Below are positions 55,591-63,931 of a DNA stretch of 64,000 nt, piece by piece; the first letter of the stretch is position 1; each line of letters opens with the position of its first letter. The DNA is from JACVRW01 sp040509755. GTDB lineage: Bacteria; Actinomycetota; Thermoleophilia; Solirubrobacterales; Thermoleophilaceae. The stretch spans positions 1 to 64,000 of the forward strand of contig JBEVKF010000023.1 of NCBI GenBank assembly GCA_040509755.1, read 5' to 3'. Both the position numbers and the translations under genes were made by a program. The notes below the pieces were generated by a model that saw only the letters and a program-made list of their open reading frames with translations, was not told the origin of the DNA and ran no database searches.

Positions 55591-56007
55591 GTGATCGATC
55601 GGGGCACGGAGTTCGGGGCTCGTGTCGCAGGCCATCTGCGCGAGGAGATCGTCGTCTGGCTCACCACCGTGACGCCCGCCGGGTCGCCGCTTCCCAGTCC
55701 TGTGTGGTTCATCTGGGACGGTGGCGAGTCGGTCGTCATGTACAGCATGCCCGGAGCCCGCGTCCGCAACGTCGAGGCCAACCCGCGCGTGACGCTCAAC
55801 TTCGGCGGCGACGGGGGCGGCGGCGACATCGTTGTGCTCTCCGGAGAGGCCGTGATCGACAAAGACGCGCCGCCCGCCGATCAGCACGGCGAGTATTGCG
55901 CCAAGTACGACGAGCACATCGGCCGCATCGGCATGACACCCGAGACGTTCGCCCAGCGCTACAGCGTGCCGGTGCGTATTCAGCTCACGCGGCTACGAGG
56001 CCACTGA
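55591..56007 (+). CDS. Pyridoxamine-phosphate-oxidase-fold (PPOX) protein, F420/FMN type
   Basis: About 138 residues (152 if ATG 55549 is used). Split-barrel fold: GHLREEIVVWLTTVTPAGSP, LPSPVWFIWDGGESVVMYSM, PGARVRNVEANPRVTLNFGG, and GDIVVLSGEAVIDKDAPPAD. The PVWFIWDGG and VRNVEANPRV motifs are those of the F420- or FMN-binding PPOX family with TIGR03667-like layout. Start ambiguous: ATG 55549 overlaps the operator, GTG 55591 begins the conserved region. Ends 15 bases inside the convergent LysR gene. Redox substrate unknown. Confidence 0.82.
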   Translation: MIDRGTEFGARVAGHLREEIVVWLTTVTPAGSPLPSPVWFIWDGGESVVMYSMPGARVRNVEANPRVTLNFGGDGGGGDIVVLSGEAVIDKDAPPADQHGEYCAKYDEHIGRIGMTPETFAQRYSVPVRIQLTRLRGH

Positions 56008-56928
56008 GGGCGCGAAGCCGGGCTCCGCGGCCGCGTCGCGGACCGCCCCCAAGAGCGCCTGGACGGAGGGCCGCCGGGCATCCGCCGTTCGGGTCGCGGC
56101 GAAGATGGTTCGGTGCACCGAGCCCTCCGCGATCGCGCGGGTCACGATGCCCGGACGAGCGTCGGCAGCGACGAGTCGCGGCAGGAGCGTGGCCGCCTGT
56201 CCAGCCGCGACGACGGCCAGGCTGGTGACGCTGTCATTGGTCCGGTGGCGGATGTCCGGGTCAAAGCCCCCGAGCTCGCGGCAGGTCCGCTCGAGCATCT
56301 CCTCCCAGGGGGTATCGAGATGACCGGTCGTCCAGCGCTCGCCGGCGAGCTCGGCAAGCGGCACCGCGCGGCGATGCCGGCGCGCGGCCGGGTGATCCTC
56401 GGGTAGCACGACGTATACCGGCTCGCGGTGCAGGTCCTGGCGGTCCACGCCCGCGGGCCGCGAGTGCGGCTGGTGCTCCCACTCGTCGGCCAGAACGAGA
56501 TCGACGTCTCCGAGCGCGAGGGCGGGGAGCGCATCCTCGGGCTCGGCCTCGACGAGCTCGCAGCGCAGGCCGGGCGCCTGCTGCGCCAGCGCCTGCATCG
56601 CCGGCACGGCGAGGCGGAGCGCGACCGACTGGAAGCATGCGATCCGGCCGCGCCCGGCTACGCTGCCGGCGGCCTCCGCCAGCTCGGCCTCCGCGAGCTC
56701 GGCGCGCTCGAGCAGCGCCTCGGCGTGGCTCACGAGTACGAGCGCGGCGTCGGTCAGCCGGACCCCTCGGCCGGCCGGCTCGAGCAGGGCCAGCCCGGCC
56801 TCGCGTTCGAGCACCGCGAGCTGCTGTGAGACAGCCGACGGCGTGAATCGCAGGGCGTCGGCGACCGCGGCGATCGTGCCGCGGGCGTGCAGCTCGTGGA
56901 GCAGACGCAGACGGCGCAGGTCCAACAC
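55993..56928 (-). CDS. LysR family transcriptional regulator
   Basis: Protein of 311 residues. N-terminal helix-turn-helix RRLRLLHELHARGTIAAVAD, ALRFTPSAVSQQLAVLEREA, GLALLEPAGRGVRLTDAALV. The substrate-binding domain starts near 90 (IACFQSVALRLAVPAMQALA) and includes VDLVLADEWEHQPHSRPAGV, a possible binding-site segment, and RRAVPLAELAGERWTTGHLD. GTG 56928 is the start. Divergent from an EamA-SDR operon, 73 bp away, which it probably regulates. CTACGTAG lies in the gap. Confidence 0.9.
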   Translation of the reverse strand: MLDLRRLRLLHELHARGTIAAVADALRFTPSAVSQQLAVLEREAGLALLEPAGRGVRLTDAALVLVSHAEALLERAELAEAELAEAAGSVAGRGRIACFQSVALRLAVPAMQALAQQAPGLRCELVEAEPEDALPALALGDVDLVLADEWEHQPHSRPAGVDRQDLHREPVYVVLPEDHPAARRHRRAVPLAELAGERWTTGHLDTPWEEMLERTCRELGGFDPDIRHRTNDSVTSLAVVAAGQAATLLPRLVAADARPGIVTRAIAEGSVHRTIFAATRTADARRPSVQALLGAVRDAAAEPGFAPSVAS

Positions 56929-57001
56929 ATAAGTAATCCTACGTAGTTACGGTTAGTAATCAAGGTTGTTTCTGAATGGTTCGTGGGTCAGGATCGTTCC
57001 C

Positions 57002-57916
57002 ATGCCCTCCACCGGCGCCCTCCTCTGCCTCGCCTCCGCTGCGGCGTTCGGCGCGATGGGGATCTTCGGAAAGCTCGCCTACGACAACGGTGCGACGGTC
57101 AGCACGCTCCTGGCTGTCCGGTTCGCCCTCGCCGCGGTGTTGTTCTGGCTCTTCATGGCCTACTCGAGGCGCGCCCGCGCACTGCGCGCGCTGCCTCGCC
57201 GCGACGTTGCCATCGCGCTCGCGCTCGGCGGGATCGGCTACAGCGCTCAGGCCGGCGCCTACTTCGCGGCGCTCGACCGCATCGACGCCTCGCTCCTCGC
57301 GCTGCTCGTCTACACCTATCCCACGATCGTCACCGTGGCCGCGATCGCGCTCGGGCGAGAGCGAGCCAACAGTCGGACGGCGGCCGCATTGATGCTCGCC
57401 TCGACCGGGCTGGTCCTGGTGTTGGCCGGGGCCGGCGGGGCCGAGCTGGACCCAATCGGAACCGGGCTCGGGCTGGCGGCGGCTGTCGTCTACAGCGTGT
57501 ACATCCTGACCTCGGAGGGCGTCGCCGCGCGCATCGGAACGCTCGCCCTGAGCACGCTCGTCTGCACCGGCGCCGCAACGACGCTCACGCTCGCCGGCCT
57601 GGCCCTCGGCGATCTGAACCTGGGCAGCGTGAACGCGGCAGGGCTTGGTTGGCTGGCCGGCCTCGCGGTGGTGTCGACGGTCGGCGCGATTGGCCTCTTC
57701 TTCGCGGGGCTCCAGCGCGTGGGCTCGACGGCCGCGTCCATCCTGTCGACACTGGAGCCCGTCGTAACCGTCGCGCTTGCATACCTCGTGTTCGGCGAGT
57801 CGCTCGGTACCGCGCCGCTCGCCGGGGGCGCGCTTGTCCTGATCGCGGTGCTCGTGGTGCGTGTCCCCGGACACGTCCAACCGCGCAACTACAGAACGGA
57901 GACAGCAGATGCCTGA
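57002..57916 (+). CDS. EamA (DMT) family transporter
   Basis: Protein of 304 residues with ten helices in two repeats: GALLCLASAAAFGAMGIFGK, LAVRFALAAVLFWLFMAYSR, LALLVYTYPTIVTVAAIALG, AAALMLASTGLVLVLAGAGG, and second-repeat STVGAIGLFFAGLQRVGSTA, with SILSTLEPVVTVALAYLVFG. Predicted metabolite exporter. ATG 57002 is the better start although in-frame codons reach 56966. It overlaps the SDR gene by eight bases. Probable target of the divergent LysR regulator. Confidence 0.87.
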   Translation: MPSTGALLCLASAAAFGAMGIFGKLAYDNGATVSTLLAVRFALAAVLFWLFMAYSRRARALRALPRRDVAIALALGGIGYSAQAGAYFAALDRIDASLLALLVYTYPTIVTVAAIALGRERANSRTAAALMLASTGLVLVLAGAGGAELDPIGTGLGLAAAVVYSVYILTSEGVAARIGTLALSTLVCTGAATTLTLAGLALGDLNLGSVNAAGLGWLAGLAVVSTVGAIGLFFAGLQRVGSTAASILSTLEPVVTVALAYLVFGESLGTAPLAGGALVLIAVLVVRVPGHVQPRNYRTETADA

Positions 57917-58835
57917 CTCAACCCAAGCCCTGACGGGAAAGGTGGCCCTCGTCACTGGCGCGACCCGCGGCGCGGGCCGTGGCACGGCGGTCGCGCTGGG
58001 AGAGGCGGGTGCGACGGTCTATTGCACCGGCCGCACGACCAGGAAGCGGCGTTCGGAATACGGCCGGGCGGAGACGATCGAGGAGACCGCCGAGCTCGTG
58101 GATGCCGCCGGCGGCAAGGGAATCGCCGTCGAGGTCGACCACCTGCAGCCGCCGCAGGTCGAGGCGCTTGTACGTCGCATCGATGCCGAGCAGAGCCGCC
58201 TGGATGTGCTCGTCAACGACATCTGGGGCGGCGAGCTGCTGGCCGAGTGGAACACGCCGGTGTGGGAGCACGACCTCGACGGGGGCCTGCGAATGCTGCG
58301 CCTGGCCATCGACACGCACCTGATCACCAGCCACTTCGCGCTGGCGTTGCTGGTCCGGCGCCCGGGTGGGCTGGTCGTCGAGATGACCGACGGCACGCAG
58401 GAGTACAACGCCGGGCACTATCGGCTCTCCACGTTCTATGACCTGGCGAAGACCTCGGTCATCCGGCTCGCGTTCGCGCAGGGCGAGGAGCTCGCGCCGC
58501 ACGGCTGCACCGCGGTAGCGCTGACCCCGGGCTGGATGCGCTCGGAGATGATGCTGGAGAACTATGGGGTCACCGAGGCCACCTGGCGTGAGGCGGTGGG
58601 CAAGAACCCGCACTTCGCCGCGATCTCCGAAACCCCGCGCTTCGTGGGCCGAGCGGTCGCGGCCCTGGCGGCCGACCCGGAGGTCCAATGTCGCAGTGGC
58701 GGCTCGTTTTCCTCCGGCGGCCTCGCGCGCGAGTACGGCTTCACCGATCTCGACGGCTCACAGCCCGATTGCTGGCGCTACATGGTCGAGGTCCAGGACC
58801 CGGGCCGCCCGGCGGACCCGACCGGCTACCGCTGA
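57909..58835 (+). CDS. SDR family oxidoreductase
   Basis: Protein of 308 residues. NAD(P)-binding VALVTGATRGAGRGTAVALG (TGxxxGxG) and the helper motif VLVNDIWGGE. The catalytic Tyr-Lys pair is in YRLSTFYDLAKTSVIRLAFA (YxxxK), with a Ser/Asp equivalent in VVEMTDGTQE. Longer than typical SDRs (about 250), with a C-terminal tail including DLDGSQPDCWRYMVEVQD. Substrate unknown. Coupled to the EamA gene by an eight-base overlap; the C-terminus overlaps the convergent receiver gene by 10 bases. Confidence 0.87.
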   Translation: MPDSTQALTGKVALVTGATRGAGRGTAVALGEAGATVYCTGRTTRKRRSEYGRAETIEETAELVDAAGGKGIAVEVDHLQPPQVEALVRRIDAEQSRLDVLVNDIWGGELLAEWNTPVWEHDLDGGLRMLRLAIDTHLITSHFALALLVRRPGGLVVEMTDGTQEYNAGHYRLSTFYDLAKTSVIRLAFAQGEELAPHGCTAVALTPGWMRSEMMLENYGVTEATWREAVGKNPHFAAISETPRFVGRAVAALAADPEVQCRSGGSFSSGGLAREYGFTDLDGSQPDCWRYMVEVQDPGRPADPTGYR

Positions 58836-59338
58836 GCGCCGCGGGAGCTGGGCCAGAACTGCTCGAAGTCGATCGAGCCGAGACGCGCCTTTGGCACGAA
58901 CCCGGCAGCGCCGGTGTGCTTGATGAGGCGGTCGCGCTCCGGGAGATCGAAGACCGAGGTCAACAGCACCGCCGGGGCAAACAATGCGCGGCGCAGCGCG
59001 GCGCAAACGTCGATGCCGCTGCCGTCGGAGAGGTGAAGGTCGAGCAACACGGCGTCGGGCACGAGCTGCTTGGCGGCTGTCACGGCCGTCGACACGCTGT
59101 CCGCCTCGCCGGCGATGACGTAGCCACGGCGTTCGAGCAGCTCTCGCGCGGCTCGCCGAAAGCACGTCGCGCTATCAACGATCAGGACACGTACGGGGGT
59201 CGGCGACGCCGGCGCCGCCGAGATGGTCCATCGAGCCGCTTTCGCCCGCGCAAACGGGCTCGGCCGCACCCTGACCGGGCGCCCCGTGATGAGCCGCAAT
59301 TCGGTGGCAACCTCCACCGCCTGGTGCAGGGTGGGCAC
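58826..59338 (-). CDS. Stand-alone receiver-domain protein
   Basis: Up to 170 residues. The receiver domain (~48-165) reads VRVLIVDSATCFRRAARELL, GEADSVSTAVTAAKQLVPDA, VLLDLHLSDGSGIDVCAALR (phosphoacceptor Asp), VLLTSVFDLPERDRLI and FVPKARL (Lys). There is no output domain. No ATG or GTG lies just before the receiver, so the true start is unsure; the frame continues upstream to 59338 through a stretch (VEVATELRLITGRPVRVRPS) of unknown meaning. It lies 121 bp downstream of the PAS-LuxR gene on the same strand, so it may share its transcript. Confidence 0.6.
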   Translation of the reverse strand: MPTLHQAVEVATELRLITGRPVRVRPSPFARAKAARWTISAAPASPTPVRVLIVDSATCFRRAARELLERRGYVIAGEADSVSTAVTAAKQLVPDAVLLDLHLSDGSGIDVCAALRRALFAPAVLLTSVFDLPERDRLIKHTGAAGFVPKARLGSIDFEQFWPSSRGAQR

Positions 59339-59459
59339 CTCGAAAGGGCGGAGCGCAGAGGGAAGTTCGCGGTCGGTGTAGGGGTGGGACCTCAGTCCAT
59401 GGACTCTGGCGGGCCGAGGCCGCGTGGTCCATACCGCAGTTGCGCGATCCTGGCCGGGC

Positions 59460-60056
59460 TCACGCCACCACGAGCCCGTCGCCGACGGCCTTTGCGACGA
59501 GATGAGCGCGGGAGCGCGCGCCGAGCGTGGTCATTGCGTTGCGCACATGCGTGCGGACTGTGTTGTGGGTGATCTGCAGCTCGCCCGCGATCTCCGGCCC
59601 GGTGCTCCCGAGCGCCACGAGCCGGACGATCTCGAGCTCGCGGTTGGAGAGCGTCCCGCCCTCCGGCTCCACCTGGATGGTGCGGCGAAACTGCGGTCCC
59701 CATCGAGAGGTGCTCAGCGCGACGAACAGAACGAGCCGGCGACCGGTGACCATCTCGGCGCTGGCGCCCCACTGGACGGCGACGATGCTGCCGTCCGCGG
59801 AGATGAGGTCTGCCTCACCGGTAAAGCGCCCCGTCGCGAGCATGGCCTCCCACTCGTCGGGCGAGGCAACGGGGCCGTCCACCACGAACTCCCAGACAGG
59901 CCGGCCGATGAGCTCCTCGCGCGGGTAGCCCAGAAGCCGGACGTACGCGCCGTTCGCGTCGACGTGGCGGCGCTGGTCGTCGAGCAGCACCATGGCATTG
60001 CGCGACTGCGCGAACGCCGTTGAGAACAGGCCCGACCAGCCGTCCTGGCTCGCCAT
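59460..60056 (-). CDS. PAS domain-LuxR transcriptional regulator
   Basis: Protein of 198 residues. The PAS domain (~10-125) reads STAFAQSRNAMVLLDDQRRH, VDANGAYVRLLGYPREELIG, GRPVWEFVVDGPVASPDEWE. The LuxR helix-turn-helix (~140-195) reads LSNRELEIVRLVALGSTGPE, then THNTVRTHVRNAMTTLGARS. ATG 60056 starts the family sequence. A one-component sensor regulator with a possible redox or small-molecule PAS input. It may work with the receiver-only protein downstream. Confidence 0.88.
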   Translation of the reverse strand: MASQDGWSGLFSTAFAQSRNAMVLLDDQRRHVDANGAYVRLLGYPREELIGRPVWEFVVDGPVASPDEWEAMLATGRFTGEADLISADGSIVAVQWGASAEMVTGRRLVLFVALSTSRWGPQFRRTIQVEPEGGTLSNRELEIVRLVALGSTGPEIAGELQITHNTVRTHVRNAMTTLGARSRAHLVAKAVGDGLVVA

Positions 60057-60105
60057 CGGACGCAGTCTAGTCCTGGTTTTCGCGATCCCAGTACGGTTGC
60101 CGCCG

Positions 60106-61140
60106 GTGACTGACACCTCGATGCAGGCCGACGGTCTCGTACGGTGGGTGACCGCCCTTTTCGAGGCATACGGTACGCCGGCGCCCGGGGCCGAGCGCGT
60201 CGCATCCGCCCTCGTCGATGCCGACCGCTGCGGGCACCGCTCGCACGGCGTGCGCCAGCTGCCCTACTACATCGAGCAGATCCAGCGCGGCGAGCTCTTC
60301 CCGGCGGCCGAGCCGCTGGTGATCGGGCAGAGCGCCGGGCTGATCCGGCTCGACGGCCGCCGCGGCTTCGGCCAGCTCGTCGGCGAGCATGCGACCGAGA
60401 CCGCGATGTCGGCGGCCGCCGAGCACTCGGTCGCGGCCGTCGCGGTCCGCGACGCCAACCACCTCGGGCGCCTGGGCGCGTACACCGAGCGGATCGGCGC
60501 AGCGGGGCTGGTGGGCATCCTGCTCGCCAACAACCAGGGGGCAGACCAGCAGGTGGCCCCCTTCGGCTCCGCCGAGCGACGCCTCACGAACAACCCCATC
60601 TCGATCGGGGTGCCGGGCCCCGCCGTCCTCGACATCGCCCTGAGCGTGGCCGCCGAAGGCCGCGTCTACCACGCCCACGAACGCGGTGAGGCCGTTCCCA
60701 GCGGATGGATCGTCGACTCGGAGGGCGCCCCCACCACCGACCCCGAGTCCTACATGTCGGGTGGGTCCCTGCTACCGGTCGGGGGCGCCGAGGGCGGTCA
60801 CAAGGGCTACGGGCTCATCGTCTTGGTGGAGCTGCTCGTCGGGCTGCTGACCCTTGGCGGCATGTGCGGCCCGGAGGAGCGGCCGTTCTCCAACGCCTTC
60901 GTCCTGGTCTGCATCGACCCGGGCGCGGACTCTCGCAACGCCTACATGGAGCAGCTGCCCGGCTTCATCGAATGGGTCAAGAGCGCTCGCCCGCTCGAGG
61001 GCCGGGGCGAGATCCTCATGCCCGGGGAGCCCGAGTCGCGTCTCCGTGCGGCTACCACCCAGATCGACCTCGACGATCCCACGATCTTGGCGCTGACTCA
61101 GCTGGGACGGGCAGCGGGCCTGGCAGAGCCGCTCCTATGA
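60106..61140 (+). CDS. Malate/L-lactate (Ldh2) family dehydrogenase
   Basis: Protein of 344 residues of the Ldh_2 NAD(P)-dependent oxidoreductase fold (malate/L-lactate/ureidoglycolate dehydrogenase). Landmarks: ASALVDADRCGHRSHGVRQL, VAAVAVRDANHLGRLGAYTE, ILLANNQGADQQVAPFGSAE, RRLTNNPISIGVPG and VGGAEGGHKGYGLIVLVELL. The NANxH-like DANHLGRLG and the GGAEGGHKGYG loop are the family's NAD and substrate sites. GTG 60106 starts the homologous region; ATG 60121 is possible. Divergent from the PAS-LuxR gene, 49 bp away, which may regulate it. Substrate not assigned. Confidence 0.88.
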   Translation: MTDTSMQADGLVRWVTALFEAYGTPAPGAERVASALVDADRCGHRSHGVRQLPYYIEQIQRGELFPAAEPLVIGQSAGLIRLDGRRGFGQLVGEHATETAMSAAAEHSVAAVAVRDANHLGRLGAYTERIGAAGLVGILLANNQGADQQVAPFGSAERRLTNNPISIGVPGPAVLDIALSVAAEGRVYHAHERGEAVPSGWIVDSEGAPTTDPESYMSGGSLLPVGGAEGGHKGYGLIVLVELLVGLLTLGGMCGPEERPFSNAFVLVCIDPGADSRNAYMEQLPGFIEWVKSARPLEGRGEILMPGEPESRLRAATTQIDLDDPTILALTQLGRAAGLAEPLL

Positions 61141-61189
61141 GCGACCAGCGCGCGGCTCCACCGGCGCGGATCGCTCGTCCTGGCTGACC

Positions 61190-61552
61190 TCAGGGCGCTG
61201 TCTCGAAAGCCCCACTTCCCGTAGAGGCCGGGGAAGTCCGACACCAGCCTTCCAGGTTCGCGAGGGTCGCGCGGGGCGCGTAGCGCAGCGCAAGGAAGGC
61301 GGCGTGCGGCGTGACCACGCCGTTCGTGTATGCCGACTGCGGCGGGTCGGGTTTCGCCGGTCGCGGCGGGCTGGCAGGACAGCCCGGGAAGCCGTGGTCT
61401 ACGAGCGTGGCGTCCGTGTTGGAGGGCATGCCGTTCGGGTCCAGGGGCGCCCACCCGTGTCGGGCGAGAGTCAACCGCCGAGGGTCAACCGCGTTTGCTC
61501 TGCCGCGGTCCCGGGGATAGATCGCCCCGGTACCGCCGGGATCGTCAGCCAC
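61190..61552 (-). pseudogene. Glucoamylase-family (GH144-like) fragment, frameshifted
   Basis: The minus strand carries TLVDHGFPGCPASPP and SAYTNGVVTPHAAFLALRYA, then APRATLANLE. The sequence then shifts frame near 61248 to continue as LVSDFPGLYGKWGFRDSALR. These are consecutive conserved segments of the glucoamylase (PF10091) family that includes beta-1,2-glucanases. Both ends of the ~450-residue protein are missing. The fragment directly precedes, divergently, a secreted GH3 beta-glucosidase, a natural functional partner in beta-glucan degradation. Clearly a relic. Confidence 0.7.
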
Positions 61553-61566
61553 GTGGAGGTCATGTC

Positions 61567-63867
61567 ATGAGTGGAATGCGTCGGCGCCTGCAGGCGCTCG
61601 GCATCGCAGCTGTCCTGTTGAGTCTCTGCGTCACGGCGTCCGCGCCGGCGGGAGGGCAGCAGCGCAAGGATCGCGGGATCGAGCGCAAGATCGACTCGCT
61701 CTTGGGGCGCATGACGCTCGAGGAGAAGCTCAACCAGCTGACGCTGCTCTCCGACGGTCAGATGAAGGAGCACCCAGAGGAGGCGCGCAAGCCCGTCGGC
61801 TCGGTCTTCAGCGAGACCGACCCGGTGCTGATCAACAAGTACCAGCACGACGCGGTCGAGAACTCGCGCCTGGGCATCCCGATCCTGTTCGCGTTCGACA
61901 CGATCCACGGCTTCCGGACGATCTTCCCGATCCCGCTCGGCACCGCCAGCAGCTTCGATCCGGACATCGCGAGGGCCGACCACCGGATCGGCGCCTTCGA
62001 GTCGGCGGCTGTGGGGCTCAAGCAGATCTACAGCCCGATGGTCGACCTCTCGCACGAGCCGCGCTGGGGCCGGATCTCCGAGGCCGCGGGCGAGGATCCC
62101 TATCTCAACTCCGCCATGGCCGCGGCGCGCGTGAGGGGCGCACAGGGCCGCGACTACAGCGCACCGGACAGGGTCGTTACAAGCGTCAAGCACTTCGCCG
62201 CCTACGGCGAGCCCGACGCCGGCCGCGACTACAACACGACCGACATGTCGCTCCAGCGGCTCTGGAACTTCTACCTGCCGCCCTTCAAGGCCGCCGTCGA
62301 TGCCGGTTCGGACACGCTCATGTGCTCGTTCAATGCGATCAACGGCGTTCCGGGCTGCGCCAACCGCTACACGGAGACGGACATCCTCAAGCGGCGCTGG
62401 GGCTTCGACGGATTCATCGAGAGCGACTACACCGCGGTGGCCGAGTTGCGCGCGTGCCCGGGCGAGAACCCGGCCGGAGGCCCATGCGGCCACGGCGTTG
62501 CCGAGGACGGCGCCGACGCCGCGCGCCTCGCTCTGAATGCCGGCACCGACTCCGAGATGGTGTCGACGAACTTCCGTGACTTCGGCCCGGACCTCGTCGC
62601 CGGCGGCCAGGTCTCGATCCGGCGCATCAACGACGCGGTCCGCCGAATCCTGAGGGTGAAGTTCCGCGCAGGCCTGTTCGAGCACCCCTACGTCAATGTG
62701 GACGAGGCGCAGGGCATGCAGCTGCTGCCCCGGAACCGAGCGGCCGCGCGGCGTGCCGCCGGGCGCTCGATGGTGCTGCTGAAGAACGAGGGCGTGCTGC
62801 CGCTCGACCCGACCAAGGCGACGGCGATCATCGGTCCGCTCGGCGACAGCAGGCACGACATGCTCGGCCCGTGGTGGGGGCGCGGCGACGACAACGACGC
62901 CGTCTCGCTCTTCGAGGGCATGCGGGCCCAGAATCCGAACACGACGTTCACGGCCGGGTGCACGATCAGCCACAGCGACCTGTGGGATCCCGAGAACGAG
63001 TGCGAGTCAGACCTCGACATTGCCGCCGCCACGAGGGCCGCAATGGCCGCCGACCAGGTCGTGCTGGCGCTCGGTGAGACGCGCGAGATGAGCGGCGAGG
63101 CCGAGTCACGCTCGACCCTCGACCTGCCCGGCCGCCAGGAGGAGTTGATTGCGGCGATCAAGGCGACCGGCAAGCCGTTCGCGGTCGTCCTGTTCAACGG
63201 ACGCCCGCTCACGCTGGAGGAGGTCTACGCCGACTCGCCCGCCATCCTCGAGGCGTGGTTCCCCGGTGTGGAGGCCGGCAACGCCGTGGCCGACGTGGTC
63301 TACGGCAAGGTCAATCCGGGCGGCAAGCTCCCCGTGAGCTTCCCGCGCAACGTCGGCCAGGTGCCGATCTACTACAACCACAAGCCAACCGGCCGCCCGT
63401 GCGACATCGGCTCGAAGTACAACTCGCGCCACCGCGACATCCTGAGCTGCGGGCCGCTGTTCGAGTTCGGCTATGGGCTGAGCTACACGACGTTTAGCAT
63501 CTCGGCCCCGAGCCTGAGCTCGACCACCATGGACGCCCGCCGCGGGAGCGTCACGGTCAGGGCGCAGGTCACGAACACCGGCACGGTGCCCGGTGACGAG
63601 GTGGCGCAGCTCTACATCCACGACCGGGTCGCGAGCATCTCGCAGCCGGTGCGCCGTCTGCGCGGATTCGAGCGTGTGACACTCAAGGCCGGGCAGACGA
63701 AGACCGTCCGCTGGAAGCTCGACCGCGACGACGTCGGCTTCTACGAGAACCGCGGCCGCTTCGTCGTGGAGAACGGGAGAATCGACGTCTACGTCGGCAA
63801 CGCGTCGAGCCAGACCGACAACCGACGCTCGTTCACGGTCACCGGCGGCAAGACCGTCTCACGTTAG
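61567..63867 (+). CDS. bglX: Secreted GH3 beta-glucosidase
   Basis: Protein of 766 residues with an N-terminal signal sequence (RRRLQALGIAAVLLSLCVTA), so it acts outside the cell. GH3 N-domain: KLNQLTLLSDGQMKEHPEEA, FAFDTIHGFRTIFPIPLGTA, ISEAAGEDPYLNSAMAAARV (GEDP), VVTSVKHFAAYGEPDAGRDY and GFDGFIESDYTAVAELRACP with the nucleophile Asp near 287. The C-domain follows from ~440 (MVLLKNEGVLPLD, GETREMSGEAESR). A fibronectin-III-like domain ends the protein. It releases glucose from beta-glucans or oligosaccharides. GGAGG precedes ATG 61567. Terminated by the hairpin at 63881. Confidence 0.92.
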   Translation: MSGMRRRLQALGIAAVLLSLCVTASAPAGGQQRKDRGIERKIDSLLGRMTLEEKLNQLTLLSDGQMKEHPEEARKPVGSVFSETDPVLINKYQHDAVENSRLGIPILFAFDTIHGFRTIFPIPLGTASSFDPDIARADHRIGAFESAAVGLKQIYSPMVDLSHEPRWGRISEAAGEDPYLNSAMAAARVRGAQGRDYSAPDRVVTSVKHFAAYGEPDAGRDYNTTDMSLQRLWNFYLPPFKAAVDAGSDTLMCSFNAINGVPGCANRYTETDILKRRWGFDGFIESDYTAVAELRACPGENPAGGPCGHGVAEDGADAARLALNAGTDSEMVSTNFRDFGPDLVAGGQVSIRRINDAVRRILRVKFRAGLFEHPYVNVDEAQGMQLLPRNRAAARRAAGRSMVLLKNEGVLPLDPTKATAIIGPLGDSRHDMLGPWWGRGDDNDAVSLFEGMRAQNPNTTFTAGCTISHSDLWDPENECESDLDIAAATRAAMAADQVVLALGETREMSGEAESRSTLDLPGRQEELIAAIKATGKPFAVVLFNGRPLTLEEVYADSPAILEAWFPGVEAGNAVADVVYGKVNPGGKLPVSFPRNVGQVPIYYNHKPTGRPCDIGSKYNSRHRDILSCGPLFEFGYGLSYTTFSISAPSLSSTTMDARRGSVTVRAQVTNTGTVPGDEVAQLYIHDRVASISQPVRRLRGFERVTLKAGQTKTVRWKLDRDDVGFYENRGRFVVENGRIDVYVGNASSQTDNRRSFTVTGGKTVSR

Positions 63868-63880
63868 GAGTCCAATCGAA

Positions 63881-63909
63881 CGCCGGCGGCGCGAGGGGCG
63901 CCGCCGGCG
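63881..63909. terminator. Hairpin terminator between bglX and the YceI gene
   Basis: CGCCGGCGGCGC and GCGCCGCCGGCG form a perfect 12-base-pair stem around a GAGGG loop. It lies between two convergent genes and is the clearest terminator in the window. Confidence 0.8.
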
Positions 63910-63931
63910 ACGATCGGGTCAAGCGGTGCAA

